Shown here: positions 12,441-23,328 of the stretch, piece by piece
How the letters are laid out: every line of letters starts with the position of its first letter
Numbering within the stretch: position 1 is the stretch's first letter
Source: Neogale vison
Lineage: Eukaryota; Chordata; Mammalia; Carnivora; Mustelidae
Assembly: GCF_020171115.1 (NCBI RefSeq)
Contig: NC_058099.1
Coordinates: 10,841,001 to 10,905,000 of the forward strand
Length of the DNA: 64,000 nt
Reading direction: 5' to 3'
The notes under the pieces: model-generated
What the model was told of the DNA's origin: nothing
The model's database searches: none
What the model saw: only the letters and a program-made list of their open reading frames with translations
Translations under genes and position numbers: made by a program

Positions 12441-12502
12441 CTTCACCTGTTCTAGACCACTGTGGCTATTTCTTGCCAAGTGGGGACGTGTTCCTTGGCC
12501 TT
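12441..12502 (-). mobile_element. Old L1M-like element, part 2
   Basis: 'cctgttctagaccactgtgg' and 'gtgttccttggcc' appear to continue the family seen before the tandem array. The young L1 entered just after this point. Confidence 0.4.
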
Positions 12503-12518
12503 AGAATTAAATTATTAA

Positions 12519-13184
12519 AGGGGAACCCTCTTACACTGTTGGTGGGAATGCAAGTTGGTGCAGCCACTTTGGAAAACAGTGTGGAGATTCCTCAAGAAAT
12601 TAAAAATAGAGCTTCCCTATGACGCTGCAGTCACACTACTGGGTATTTACCCCAAAGATACAGATGTAGTGAAAAGAAGGGCCATCTGTACCCCAATGTT
12701 TATAGCAGCAATGGCCATAGTCACCAAACTGTGGAAAGAATCAAGATGCCCTTCAACGGATGAATGGATAAGGAAGATGTGGTCCATATACACTGTGGAG
12801 TATTATGCCTCCATCAGAAAGGATGAATACCCAACTTTTGTAGCAACATGGACGGGACTGGAAGAGATTATGCTGAGTGAAATAAGTCAAGCAGAGAGAG
12901 TCAATTATCATATGGTTTCACTTATTTGTGGAGCATAACAAATAGCATGGAGGACAAGGGGAGATGGAGAAGAGAAAGGAGTTGAGGGAAATTGGAAGGG
13001 GAGGTGAACCATGAGAGACTATGGACTGTGAAAAACAATCTGAGGGTTTTGAAGGGGCAGGGGGTAGGAGGTTGGGGGAACCAGGTGGTGGGTATTGGAG
13101 AGGGCATGTTTAGCATGGAGCACTGGGTGTGGTGCAAAAAATAATGAATACTGTTATGCTGAAAAATAAAAAATTAAAAAAAAA
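12519..13184 (+). mobile_element. Young 5'-truncated L1
   Basis: It holds the end of L1 ORF2, a G-rich 3' UTR ('gaggttgggggaaccaggtg') and a terminal A-rich tail. It is flanked by a perfect 16-bp target-site duplication, agaattaaattattaa, at 12503-12518 and 13185-13200. The perfect duplication, intact tail and open reading frame all point to a recent insertion by target-primed reverse transcription. Only the last ~670 bases of a ~6-kb element are present. Confidence 0.95.
12555..12938 (+). pseudogene. L1 ORF2p C-terminal remnant
   Basis: This codes for the last ~127 residues of L1 ORF2p with no internal stop. Recognisable pieces are LKKLKIELPYD, LLGIYPKDTD, TPMFIAA, CPSTDEWIRKMW, IYTVEYY and YHMVSLICG, in the family order. 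The part covers the region ahead of and including the usual C-terminal end; the endonuclease and reverse transcriptase domains were never copied into this locus. There is no native start: the frame opens at a TTG inside the truncated element. Confidence 0.92.
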
Positions 13185-13259
13185 AGAATTAAATTATTAA
13201 CTAGGAAGAGGGGAAGAGAAAGGGGAAGTTTAATTTCTTGAACTCTTTCCTATCGTCTT

Positions 13260-13905
13260 TTTTTGTCATCCAATTCCATTGTCTTTGTCTTAGTTCTGGC
13301 CCTCCTTATTCTTTCCTGGATTATTGCCACTTATTGGCTTTTTTGGTTGGAGTCTTTCCCCTTCCTATCCTTCCATCCTGCTGCCAGTGAGATATGTGTA
13401 GTAAACAGATGCACTTGATCATGCCTGTCCCTTGCTTCATCCCTAAACTCTTCATCACCTTTCCATTATCCGTAGGGTAATATAGAAATCCCAGGCGTTG
13501 CATACCAAGACCTTCATGACTTGACAGACCTCTCCTCCCTCATCTCTCACCAACCCCTGTCATTGACCTTGTGCTCTAGCTAAATCACTTTAATCTCTTC
13601 TGCTTCCATGCCTTAGGACTTAGTCTTTCTCTTTTCTGTATCATCTGCTTCCTGCTTATTTTCCTGGTGAACTTGCATTGTCCTTTAGGACTTCAGATCT
13701 GGTACCCCGTCTTCTAGAAGGCTGCCTTTAGTCATTCCTTTTCTCTGTCCACCCTTACTTCCCCCTCCCTTACCCCATGAAGACTTTGTAAGATGACTTT
13801 CTTCTTGGTACCCTGTATATTGTATTATAACTGTCTTTTCCTTTTATGCCTGAGGGCAGGAACCGTGTTGCCTACCTTCTTTGCCAAAGGATTACCCTCT
13901 TCAGT
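13260..13905 (+). mobile_element. L2 LINE fragment
   Basis: Sense L2 pattern over ~640 bases: 'accaagaccttcatgacttg' (family 'acaaggccctgcatgatctgg'), 'tctcctccctcatctctcac', 'ttccatgccttaggact', 'agaaggctgcctttagtcat' and finally 'cctgagggcaggaaccgtgt'. The terminal repeats of the L2 3' end are missing or diverged. Confidence 0.75.
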
Positions 13906-15429
13906 AGGTAGCTTGCTAAGTGAAGAGACATTTAAAAATATTTCTGTCTTAGAGTTTTTCTGAGTTAGCGAGATTTGTTTTGTCGAAATAAGCACAGCAA
14001 TATTAGTATTAGTTGTTTGTGAGGCTTTTGAAATATCCCCATTTACATAGGACTGGATGTTATAATTGTATCTTTTTTTTAGAGTGGGATTTTACCTATA
14101 GTTATATTTACTGCTAGGATATCTCCAGGGATTTATCCTTGTTTCTCCTAGCAGGGTGAAAAAGAGATTTAGAGTGTATCAAGTTTTGGTTCATTATCTT
14201 CTTGTTCCCATGCTCTGCACTTATTACCACTATGCATGCAGTAGCGACTCTCTTAGATAGCTGATAAAGATATGCTTGACAGAGAGACAGGAGAGGGGAG
14301 ACAGTCATGTCTCCCAATACATGGGTTGTTAACCATTTGCTATTTGATGAAATCACTCAATTCATTTGTTTTTTGGTTCACTTTGCTTTCTGAATCAGTT
14401 GGAATTGAATTTTTTGATGAGAGGCAAAGTTATAACCTCAAGGGTCCTATAACATGCGGTAGTTCTGTAGAAAGGTTGTGATTGAGGTCAAGGGAATAGG
14501 CTCAGGTTCCTGGGCAGGAGAGCCAGCCCAGGGCTGTAAAGAACGTTCACTACTTACGCCATGTTTTGTTACGAGACACCGGGAGGTCTGATTATTAGAA
14601 GAAAGGTACTAAGCATGATCAGGCTTAAAATGAGGGAACATAACAAATTCAAAACTCATTTGTAAATCCTTTCGCCTTGCCCCAGCTGTCGCTGCCCTAT
14701 ACTTGTGTCACCTGGGGTTTTCCTTTTCCTGCAAATTGTATGCTCAGATAGTACAAGTAACCTTGTGAAGGTGAAGGTGTATACTTTCTTTTCGAAGTAG
14801 CTCATTTAGGTGTATTATAAAAAAGTATCTAAAAGAGGTGCTTCTTAATCTGAGAAATTTTCCAGCCTAGTGAGAGAGATAGTAGTCTTGTGGAGAAGCA
14901 GGCATCTGCAGACAGAAAGCTGTCTCTGAGGGCTGCCCTGGAGTGATACCGAGTGGTTTCTTTACTCTGTCATTGAGCCCTTCTTGTGTCAAAAAAGAAA
15001 TCGCTTAGAAGCCCTCACAGAAGGATCTATTCCCAAAACCCTAGTGTTAGCTGAGTCAACTAGCTAGAACTCATAATTTCAGTGTCTTCCATTCAGGGCC
15101 TTTTACAAGTGTTCTAGATGAAGTATTTTCACCTTCCACCCCTCTCTCTTCTTTTACACAACAGCTGGGGAGCCAGCTGTACCCTGCCCTGAGCATAACC
15201 TATCACTGGTTATTTACAGTCAGAGTTAAAATGAAGAAAATCATCGTTGGGAGGTTTTTTTCCCTTAACCAGTTGTACTCTAATCAGACAATGCTTTTGA
15301 GTATGTCAGGCTATTAAAGTACGGTTTATATATAGGGTGGGCGGTGTTTTCAGGATGTTCCTCAGATTCAGTCCTACTTTCCAGTGTTCCGTGTGCTGTT
15401 GTGGTCCATAAAGGGACTATTCTTGTTTG
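13906..15429. other. Unique DNA, no gene seen
   Basis: No transposon recognised. A pyrimidine tract followed by acacaacag near 15155 looks like a splice acceptor and is followed by about 46 open codons, but no donor or homology supports an exon. The 80- and 69-codon frames at 14114-14481 overlap on opposite strands and are likely chance. Confidence 0.45.
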
Positions 15430-15618
15430 TTTTGTTTGAGAGAACTCAAGCCGGGGGTGGAGGGGTTGTGGAGGAAGGGGCAGAGGGAGAGAGGATCCCA
15501 AGCAGGTTCCACGCTCAGTGCAGAGCCCAATGCAGGACTCTATCTCATGACCCTGAGATCATGTCTTGAGCCAAAACCAGGAGTTGGATGCCCAACTGAC
15601 TGAGCCACCCAGGCACTC
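15430..15618 (-). mobile_element. CAN-SINE, older copy
   Basis: Minus-strand head 'agtgcctgggtggctcagtc', then 'gagatagagtcctgcattgg'. The tail is reduced to a T/G tract near 15420. The 'ggttttggctcaagacatga' version is typical of older SINEC copies. Confidence 0.88.
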
Positions 15619-15815
15619 TTTTTTTTTTTTTTTTAAGATTTTATTTAATCATTTGATGACAGAGCACAAGCAGGGGGGGAAGCAGGCAGAGGCAAAGGTA
15701 GAAGCAGACTCCCCACTGAGCAGGAAGCCTGATGCGGGGCTCCATCCCAGGACCCTGGGATCATGACCTGAGCCAAGGGCAGACGCTTAACCAACTGAGA
15801 CACCCAGGTGGCCCT
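15619..15815 (-). mobile_element. CAN-SINE abutting another
   Basis: Its A-tail (T run at 15619-15634) starts exactly where the head of the previous SINE ends, so two minus-strand copies sit head-to-tail with no gap. The copy ends 'cacccaggtggccc'. A short G run lies in the middle (near 15675). Confidence 0.92.
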
Positions 15816-16554
15816 GTAATGGCAGGATTAGCTTAAGATGTTTGCTGTAGACATCTTTCTTCTAAAAAAGAGGAAGGCACATATCACACAAAAGGCCCTG
15901 CTCCATAGCAGTTCTGAAATAAGGCTGGGCAAATGTCAGAAGTTTCTTGATGGAGACTCAGTCCTACTCCTGAGAATGATTCTCCATGGCTCTTAGTTCC
16001 ATCTTCTAGGCTTTTGGATTCTGAGTTTTCTTTTTATTTATTTATTTTTAAAATAAAAGTTAAAAACAATTTTTTTTTTTAAACTCAGTAGTTTTTGCAG
16101 CCTGTTTCTGGCCTATAGAATTTGGTGTTTCCAATGCCTATTTTTTTGTTTTGTTTTGTTTTTTTGGTTTTGTTCTTCATTTTGTCTGTCACTTTTAGCT
16201 GGTAATGTTTTTCCCAGCACAGGTCTGTAAAGTCCTTGGTTCTTCTATGGATCTTTTGGAATTTGCTCCTTCACATTACATTCATATCCACAAATGTCTT
16301 TGAGATTAGCCCCTTTCTACTTTGGGTTTCTGATGAGGCTACTGAGGGAATTATACTCTTAAGCTTATTAAAGCCCTGTTGTTTGACTGAATGGTTCTCT
16401 ATAATACCACCTTGGATCTTTCACTGGTCTTACAAAGACTTTTAAAAATTTTACTTTCAGCTTCATCTTTAGACAGTGTTATCCTAGGAACGCTCTGGAT
16501 TTGACCTTTACCCAGAGGCCATTTCTTAATTTTATCATTATTTGCCCTCTGGAG
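15816..16554. other. Unclassified T-rich DNA
   Basis: T- and TTTTG-rich tracts lie at 16028-16080 and 16140-16170. The rest may be an old antisense L1 5' region but is too diverged to claim. No gene is seen. Confidence 0.4.
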
Positions 16555-16918
16555 GGGCTAGAAATGGATAAAGAAATCCAGTTACATACATGCAATAGAA
16601 TACTAGTAAGTAATAAAAAGGAACAAAGTATTGACACACTCATCAACATGGGTAGATCTCAACATGGTGATGCTGAGTGAAGGAAGGCAGAACCCCCCCA
16701 AAAAAGTATATACTGTCTGCATTTATATAACCTCATAGAAAACGCAATAAATCTACAGTGACAGAAACCACATCAGTGGTCTCCTAGGGATGGATGGTGG
16801 GCAGTGGCGGGAAGGGGTAGATTACAAAGGAGCAGGAGGAAATTTTGGGAAGTGGTTGGTTGTGGCCATGGTTTCATCAGTGAAAAACTAGGCTAAAACT
16901 CATCAAATTATACAATTC
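16555..16918 (+). mobile_element. L1M ORF2 end and 3' UTR
   Basis: Sense L1M: 'aatagaatactagtaagtaa', 'catcaacatgggtagatctc', 'gatgctgagtgaaggaaggc', 'tcagtggtctcctagggatg' and 'aaactcatcaaattatacaa' are in the order of ORF2 C-terminus followed by 3' UTR. Diverged and old. Confidence 0.7.
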
Positions 16919-16924
16919 CATCCT

Positions 16925-17160
16925 TTCATTTTCTTATTTTTTCCATCTTAATGTTGAAATGTGTCTCTTATAAGTAACATTTTAGCTGGATCTTATAAAA
17001 TCCAGTCTGATTATCCGTATCTTTCACTGGGAATGCTGCTTATATGCTTTTTCTTATATATATATATTTTTCCTTTTTGCTTTCTTCTGGATTAATCAGG
17101 CATTTTTATTGTTCCTTTTATATTCTCTTGTAATTTGAACGTAAGTAGTATTTCTATGTT
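16925..17160 (-). mobile_element. L1 ORF2 fragment
   Basis: Antisense L1 ORF2 motif 'gtgtctcttataagtaacat', followed by 'aaaatccagtctgattatcc' and a pyrimidine-rich tract. It follows directly after a sense L1M end. Confidence 0.6.
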
Positions 17161-17164
17161 TTTT

Positions 17165-17400
17165 TAATAGTTACACTAAAAATAATAGTGGCTACGACTT
17201 AATGTAAGGTTTGCTATGTACTAGTTACTGTTCTGGATGATTTACATATAGCTCATTTAATCCTCACAAACCCCGTGTGAGATAGATACTATTATTGTCT
17301 CAGTTTGACAGGTGGGGAAACAGGTGGCATGGGGAGGTTATGTAATCTGCACAATGGCACCCAGTTATGAAGTAGTAGATCTGTTCTAGTCCTGCATTAC
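17165..17400 (-). mobile_element. MIR SINE, near complete
   Basis: Antisense MIR: 'ctatgtactagttactgttc', 'catttaatcctcacaaaccc', 'gatagatactattattgtct', 'tgacaggtggggaaacaggt' and 'cacccagttatgaagtagta' in order. Confidence 0.8.
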
Positions 17401-18240
17401 CCACATAGTGGGCCTTTAGAATTCATGATGTTAACTAGAACAAATATGTAGTCTCTCAGAACCTGCTTATGTAATTTAGCAAGTTAATTGGCATCTTTAT
17501 CCTCCTTCTGAAAGATATAAGGACCTGATATTGTTTAAACTTTGATCACTCCTCTCCCACTTGTATGCTTTTATTGTTGTATATTTTACTTTAAACCTAT
17601 ATGGTGTTAATTTTTAGATAGCCAGTTATTTAAATTAACCTATTTTCTGTTTTATTTTTTTCTTCTTGTCTCCTTGCATCTCAGATATTTTTCTGCCTGG
17701 GATAATTTTATTATAGCTTGAATAATATCTCTTTGTTGCTGACAAATCTCTGTTTTTGTTTATCTGAAAAGTATGTTGTTGTGTTTTTCTCCGCCCCACC
17801 CCCCAATTGACAGTTCCTTTCTTTAAGCACATTTGAACTATCATTTAAGTGTTTTCTGGCTTCTGTTGGTGCTGTTGAAGTCACCCTGCATACTAGTTAT
17901 CATTTTTGTGTAGATAATCTGTCTTGTTCTCCAGTTTAGCAATCACATGTGCCTAGCAGTGGGTTTTTCTTATGTATATTGGCTAGGATTTAACTCTTTG
18001 ACTCTGAGGATTGGGATCTTTCTTCTTTACATCTCTAATTCTCATTTCTTCCCTCCACACTCTCCTTCCTCCTCACTTTTTCCTTTATAGTTTTAAACCA
18101 TATTATTTTGTGTTTTCAGACTGTTTCTCTCTGTTGCATTTCAATCACTTCAAGTCTTTTTTCCAGTTTCCTAGTTCTCTTTGCGGCTGTGTCTAATTGC
18201 TGTTAAAGCCATCAGTTCAGTGTTTAATTTTAGTTGTTTG
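17401..18240 (-). mobile_element. Old L1M 5' region, diverged
   Basis: Antisense L1M 5' region style: long T-rich stretches, with 'gttttctggcttctgttggt' and 'gctgttgaagtcaccctgca' as in the family part 'ctggcttccattgttgctgttgagaagtcagc'. Boundaries are uncertain. Confidence 0.45.
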
Positions 18241-18383
18241 TTTATTTACGTATGTATGTATGTATTTATTTAAGTAGGCTTTACTAGAGCCCATTGTGGG
18301 GCTTGAACTCACAACCCCGAGAACAAGACCTAAGCTGAGATCAAAAGTTGGATGCTTAACGGACTGAGCCACCCAGGTGCCCC
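18241..18383 (-). mobile_element. CAN-SINE, short old variant
   Basis: The minus-strand head 'ggggcacctgggtggctcag' is followed by 'gcatccaacttttgatctca' and 'gggttgtgagttcaagcccc', with a short TATG/TATT tail. It lacks the CT-rich domain, so it is about 140 bases and a variant or older form. Confidence 0.85.
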
Positions 18384-19199
18384 TAATTTTAATTATTTAA
18401 CAGCTTTATTGGAATATATAATTCATTTACCATTCAGTTCTCCTGTTTAGAGAGTAAAGTTCGATGGTGTTTGATATATTACATTAATTTATTTAAACTG
18501 TGGCAATATGTCTATATTATAAAATTCGTCGTGTCAACCATCTTAATTGTACAATTCAGTGCATTAATTGCATTCACACTACTATGTAACCATCTTCACT
18601 ATCTATTACCAAAACCATTTTATCACTCCCAATAGAAACCCTGTAACTGTTCAGCAGTAACTCTCCATCTTCCCTCTGATCAGCCCCTGGTAACCTCTGA
18701 TCTACTTCCTATCTCTGAATTTGCTTTTTCAGGTTATTCATTTGAGTGGACTCATCCTTTGTGGCTGGCTTATTTAATTAAGTGTGATGTTTTCAAGGTT
18801 TTCTGTGTTGTAGTAGGTAATGGATCTTCTTTTTTTTTGTTTTTGGCTGAATAATATTCCATTGTGTATATATCTACCACATGTTGCTTATCCATTCATT
18901 TGTCGATAGACACTTGGGAAGGTTGTGAGTCATGCTGCAGTGAACAATGACATACAGGCATTTGTTTGCATCCCTGCTTTCAGTTCTTTTGGGTACATAC
19001 CTATAAGCTGGATTATATGGTAATTATATTTTTAGCCTTTTGAGGAACTGCCACGCTTTTCCAAAAGCTGGTGCACCATTTTCCATTCTGTGAAACAATA
19101 AGAAATAACGTATATTGGTCTTTGCCTCTAGTCCCTGACACAGGGCTCCTAAAATCTTTGTAAGTAGAGGTGCTAGGAGAATCTTTTGTTCTAACATTG

Positions 19200-19359
19200 T
19201 TTTTTTTTTTTTTTTAAAGATTTTATTTATTTATCTGAGAGAGGAGAGAGTGTGAGAGAGAGCGCATGCAAGCAATGGGGTGGAGAGGGAGAAGCAGACT
19301 CCCCACTCCCCGCTGAGCAGGGGGCCCAGTGTGGGCTCAATCCCAGCCCCCTGAGATCA
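19200..19359 (-). mobile_element. 5'-truncated CAN-SINE
   Basis: It runs from a T run (A-tail) to 'cccctgagatca' and stops; the tRNA-like head with the cgcctgggtggctcag motif is absent. Imperfect direct repeats (tctaacattg / tctaacactt) flank it, so it was truncated at insertion. It lies inside the LTR-like element. Confidence 0.85.
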
Positions 19360-19965
19360 TCTAACACTTCATCTTTGATCACAGTTCTCAGCACAGACAT
19401 CCTACAACCTTTGTAATTTCCCAAGTCCTAAGAGCACTAGGAGCATCTTTTGTTCTACTGTTTGGATTTGACTACAGTTTATGACACTGGGCTTTTAAAT
19501 CCCTTGAAATTTCCTATGGGGTAGGAGTGTCTTTTATTTTAATGAGGTGACTCTGAGTGGGCTCCTCAGTGGCTCCTAGATGGAGGCTGGTCTCCAGAAA
19601 GACCAAGCCATGATTAGAAGCTTAGAATTTTCAGGCCCAACCTCCATTCTCTAGAGAGAAGAAAGAGGCTGGAAATGGAGTTAGTAATTGATCAAGCTGA
19701 CACAGTGAAAGCTCCATAAAAGTAGTATGGGAGCCTCCAAGTTGATGAAGACATCCATTCGCTGACATGGTTACATACCCTAACTCCGTGTGCTTGGGAC
19801 CGTCTCAGGCCTGGGCCCTGTGTGTCTATTTATCATCTGTATCCTTTATCATATCTTTTATCATATTAATAAGCCGGTACACATAAGTGTTTCCCAGAGT
19901 TCTGTGAGCTCTTCTGGCAGATAAACCAGTCCAAGGGAAAGGAAGTCAAGGGAACCTCTGCTTTG

Positions 19966-19996
<31 letters not shown>

Positions 19997-20173
19997 TTTA
20001 TTTATTTATTTGACAGAGAGAGATCACAAGCAGGCAGAGAGGCAGGCAGAGAGAGAGAGGAGGAAGAAGGCTCCCTGCTGAGCAGAGAGCCCGATGCGGG
20101 CCTCGATCCCAGGACCCTGAGATCATGACCTGAGCCGAAGGCAGCGGCTTAACCCACTGAGCCACCCAGGCGC
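19966..20173 (-). mobile_element. Young CAN-SINE with 11-bp TSD
   Basis: Full-length, with head 'gggcgcctgggtggctcagt' on the minus strand, consensus-like body and a T run of more than 20 on the plus strand. The 11-bp duplication cctctgctttg at 19955-19965 and 20174-20184 is perfect. It lies inside the LTR-like element. Confidence 0.95.
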
Positions 20174-20258
20174 CCTCTGCTTTGTTTTTGTTTTTGTTTT
20201 GAACCTCTGCTTTATAGCCAAGCCAGACAGAAGTTATGGGTAACCTGGGGACTACTTC

Positions 20259-21099
20259 CCCCTCCCATCCCCCACCTTCCTTCTGGTAACCATTAGTTCT
20301 CCATAGTTAGGAGTTTGTTTCTTGGTTTTTCTTTTTTCTCCTTAATAAAGTTTTGTTTCTTAAATTTCACTTATGAGTGACATTGTATAGTATTTGTCTG
20401 ACTTTTTTCACTTAGCATTATACTCTCTAGCTCCTTTCATCCATGTTGTTGCAAATGGCAGTATTTCATTCTTTATGGCTGAGTAATATTCCTGTGTGTG
20501 TGTGTGTGTATAAACATACATATATACATGCATATTTATGCACACACATATATACATATATACATCTTCTTTATCCATTTATCTATTGAAGTACCTGGGC
20601 TGCTTTCATAATTTGGCTATTGCAAATCATGCTGCAACAACCAAACATCGGGGTGCATATATCCTTTCAAATTAGTGTTTTTGTATTCTTTGGGTAAATA
20701 CCCAGGAGTGTGGTTATTGGATCATAGAGTAGTTCTATTCTTAACTTTTTGAGGAACTTTCACACTATTTTCTATAGTGGCTGCACCAGTTTGCAGTGCA
20801 AGAGGGTTCCCCTTTCTCTGCACCCTTGTCAACACCTGTTGTTTGTTCTGTTTTTGATTTTAGCCATTCTGACAGGTGTGAGGTGATATCTTATTGTGGT
20901 TTTGATTTGTGTTTCCCTGATGATGAGTGGTGTTAAGTAACTTTTCATGTGTCTGTTGGCCATATGTCATCTTTGGAGAAATGTCTGTGTCTTCTGTGCC
21001 CATTTTAAATTGGATTATTATTATTTTTGTGGATGTTGAGTTGTATATCTTTTTTATATATTTTGGATACTAACCCTTTATCACATATGTCACTTGCCA
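20259..21099 (-). mobile_element. L1 3' fragment inside LTR-like element
   Basis: Antisense L1 3' UTR and ORF2 end: 'tccttctggtaaccattagt', 'tggctgagtaatattcctgt', 'tgctgcaacaaccaaacatc', 'ggataca' and 'tttggatactaaccctttat'. A ~30-bp direct repeat of host LTR sequence flanks it (20229-20258 and 21100-21129, about five mismatches), the expected target duplication. It contains an impure TG/CA/TA simple repeat at 20493-20567. Confidence 0.85.
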
Positions 21100-22001
21100 A
21101 GAAGTTGTGGGCAACTTGGGGACCACTTCTTGGGATGGTCATCTGAAATGGGGGGCAATCTTGTGGGACTAAGCCCTTAAGCGTCAGATCTGACACTGTC
21201 TCCAGGTAGGTAGGAGGAGACCCAGCTGAAAAAACCCTTATCTGGTGTCAGAAGTATTGTGAGTATGGTAGTAGTGTGAGAGTAAAGGATAGACCCATAG
21301 GAAGACTGGGTTTTTACATTCCCACAGCAAGGTACAAGAGTTTCAATTTTTTTACCTCCTTGTCAGCACTTGCTATTGTTCATCATCTTTTTATAGCCAT
21401 CCTAGTGGGTGTGAAGTAGTATCTTACTGTGGTTTTGGTTTATATTTGTCTAATGACTGATGATGATAAGCACCTTTTTTGTGCTTATTGGACGTTTGTA
21501 TATCTTCTTTGGAGAAATATATATTCAGATCTGTCTATTTATTAATTGGGTTATTTATCTTTTTAATATTGAGTTGTAAGAGCTCTTTTTATATTCTGGA
21601 TACAAGTCCCTTATCAGATACGTGATTTGCAAGTACTTTTTTATTTTGTAGGTTAACTTTCCCTTTTGTGATCATGTCCTCTGAACCACAAAAGTTTTGA
21701 ATTTTGATGAAGTCTTATTTATCTATTTTTTGTTTTATTATTTGTGCTTTGGTGTTCTAAGAAACCATTTTCCATCCTAAGGTTACAAAGATTTATTTCT
21801 ATGTTTTCTTCTAAAGTTTTTATAGTTATATTTCTCATATTTGAGTCTATCATTTCAGTTGATTTTTGTGTATGACGTAAGGAGGAAGTCTAACTTCATT
21901 CTTTTGCAAGTGGATATCCAGTTGTCCCAGAACTATTTGTTGAAAAACTGTTGTTTCCTCTATTGAATTGTCTTGACCCCTTTGTTAAAAACTGACAGTT
22001 G

Positions 22002-22190
22002 TGGGGTGCCTGGGTGGCTCAGTAGGTTAAGCCTCTGCCTTCAGCCCGGGTTATGATCTTGGGGTCCTGGGATCGAGCCCTTCATCAGGTTCTCTGCTCA
22101 GGAGGGAGCCTGCTTCCCCCTTTCTCTCTGCCTGCCTCTCTACCTACTTGTGATCTCTCTCTCTGTCAAATAAATAAATAAAATCTTTTT
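22002..22190 (+). mobile_element. CAN-SINE, plus strand
   Basis: Head 'ggggtgcctgggtggctcag', then 'gggtcctgggatcgagccct' and a (TAAA)n tail. Flanked by a diverged target duplication, aaaaactgacagttg / aaaaaattggcaattg. Inserted into the long antisense L1M. Confidence 0.95.
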
Positions 22191-22919
22191 AAAAAATTGG
22201 CAATTGTAAATATTTATTTTTAGACTTTTCTGTTCATATCCTTATATAAATATTACACTATCTTGATTTTCCTACCTTTGGAGTGAATTTTGAAATTAAG
22301 AAGTATGAATCTTCCAAGTTTGTTCTTTTCCAAGGTTGTTTTGGCTTTTCTGGGTTCCCTGCATTTCCATACGCATTTTAGGATCAGCCTATCAATTTCT
22401 GCAGAAAAACCCCCAAATCCCCTAAGTCCCCAAAAAACCCAGCTGGGTTTTTGATAGGGATTAAGTAGATCCATTTGGTGAGCATCACGATCTCAACATT
22501 GTTGAGACTCCATTGTTCATTCCATGAACATGGAATGTCTTTCAATTTATTTTGGTAATCTTGCTGCAATTTTGCTGAACTAGTCTACTAGCTCTAATAG
22601 ATTTTGGTGGATTTCTTAGGATCTTCTTTATGTAAGATCCTGTCATCTGCAAATAGAGATAATTTTACTTCTTGCTTTCCAATCTTGATGGCATCTATTT
22701 CTTTTTCTTCCCTAATTGCCCTGGCTAAAACCTCCAATACAGAGTTGAGTAAAAGTTGCAGTAGTGAATATCATTGTCTTTTTTTTTTTAAAGGAAACAT
22801 TCAGTCTTTTACCCTAAGGTATGATATTAACTGTAGATTTTTTTTGTAGATGCCCTTTATCAGGTTAACTCCATTGAAGATCTGGTCCCCTTCTAGTGAG
22901 CAACACATTTTTTAAAAAA

Positions 22920-23328
22920 TCCAATTCTGTAAGCTGGAAACCTACTACCTTTGTCCTTGTCACATACCTTCTCACTCATCCTCCATATTCAATATATCAG
23001 AATATTTGGTTGATTTATCTGAATGTCTTTAAAAACTAAGTATTTCTTTCTGTTTCAACTATCATTATCTTGAAATTCTCACCCCCCCCCCACTAGGTAA
23101 CTCCCATTCCTCCAGATCATACTTCATATATTCTATCTTCAGGGAAACCTTTACAAATCACCAAAGTAAACTTGTCCCTTACACTGTACGCTCTTGTAGC
23201 ATTTATCATAGCTTGCAATTACTACAAGTCTGTGAGGGTAGGATTATCTGCTGTTTTCTCTACTGCTATATGGCCAGTGCTCAATACTAAGAAGATTTAA
23301 TAAATATTTATGGAATGAATGAACCAGT
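22920..23328 (+). mobile_element. L2 LINE 3' end
   Basis: Sense L2: 'gggaaacctttacaaatcac', 'cgctcttgtagcatttatca', 'ctgtgagggtaggattatct', then 'gtgctcaatactaagaagat' and 'taaatatttatggaatgaat', which is the L2 3' terminus. It begins right after the L1M. A C run lies at 23082. Confidence 0.8.

Larger units (their letters stand above)
19096..21308. mobile_element. LTR-like element, about 1 kb when emptied
   Basis: After removing the two SINEs and the L1 inside it, about 1 kb of non-L1 sequence remains. It starts 'tgtgaaacaataag' and ends near 'gactgggtttttaca' (TG...CA), has a decayed polyadenylation-like 'tatcatattaataa' near 19862, and contains phrases such as 'aagaccaagccatgattaga' and 'cttgtgggactaagccctta'. 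I recall this as a common mammalian LTR-type repeat but cannot name the family. A short direct repeat (cattc) at the two junctions with L1 could be its target duplication. No retroviral genes are present, so it would be a solo LTR. Confidence 0.55.
18386..22906 (-). mobile_element. Long antisense L1M, interrupted
   Basis: The L1 parts are 18386-19095 (3' UTR and ORF2 end) and 21309-22906 (ORF2 interior). The breakpoint joins perfectly in family order: 'gcaccattttccattc' before the insert and 'ttttacattcccacagcaag' after it. Conserved antisense ORF2 phrases include 'ggctgaataatattccattg', 'gatatccagttgtcccagaa', 'tctgcaaatagagataattt' and 'agatgccctttatcagg'. It ends near 22906. The insert and the SINE at 22002 are younger. 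Confidence 0.85.

Noticed and set aside
15140..15320. Splice-acceptor-like tract (acacaacag) with 46 open codons
   Set aside because: No donor, no recognised protein similarity, and such tracts are common in pyrimidine-rich DNA.
19096..21308. Endogenous retrovirus with coding genes
   Set aside because: Only an LTR-like sequence can be seen once nested SINEs and L1 are removed; there is no gag, pol or env-like frame.
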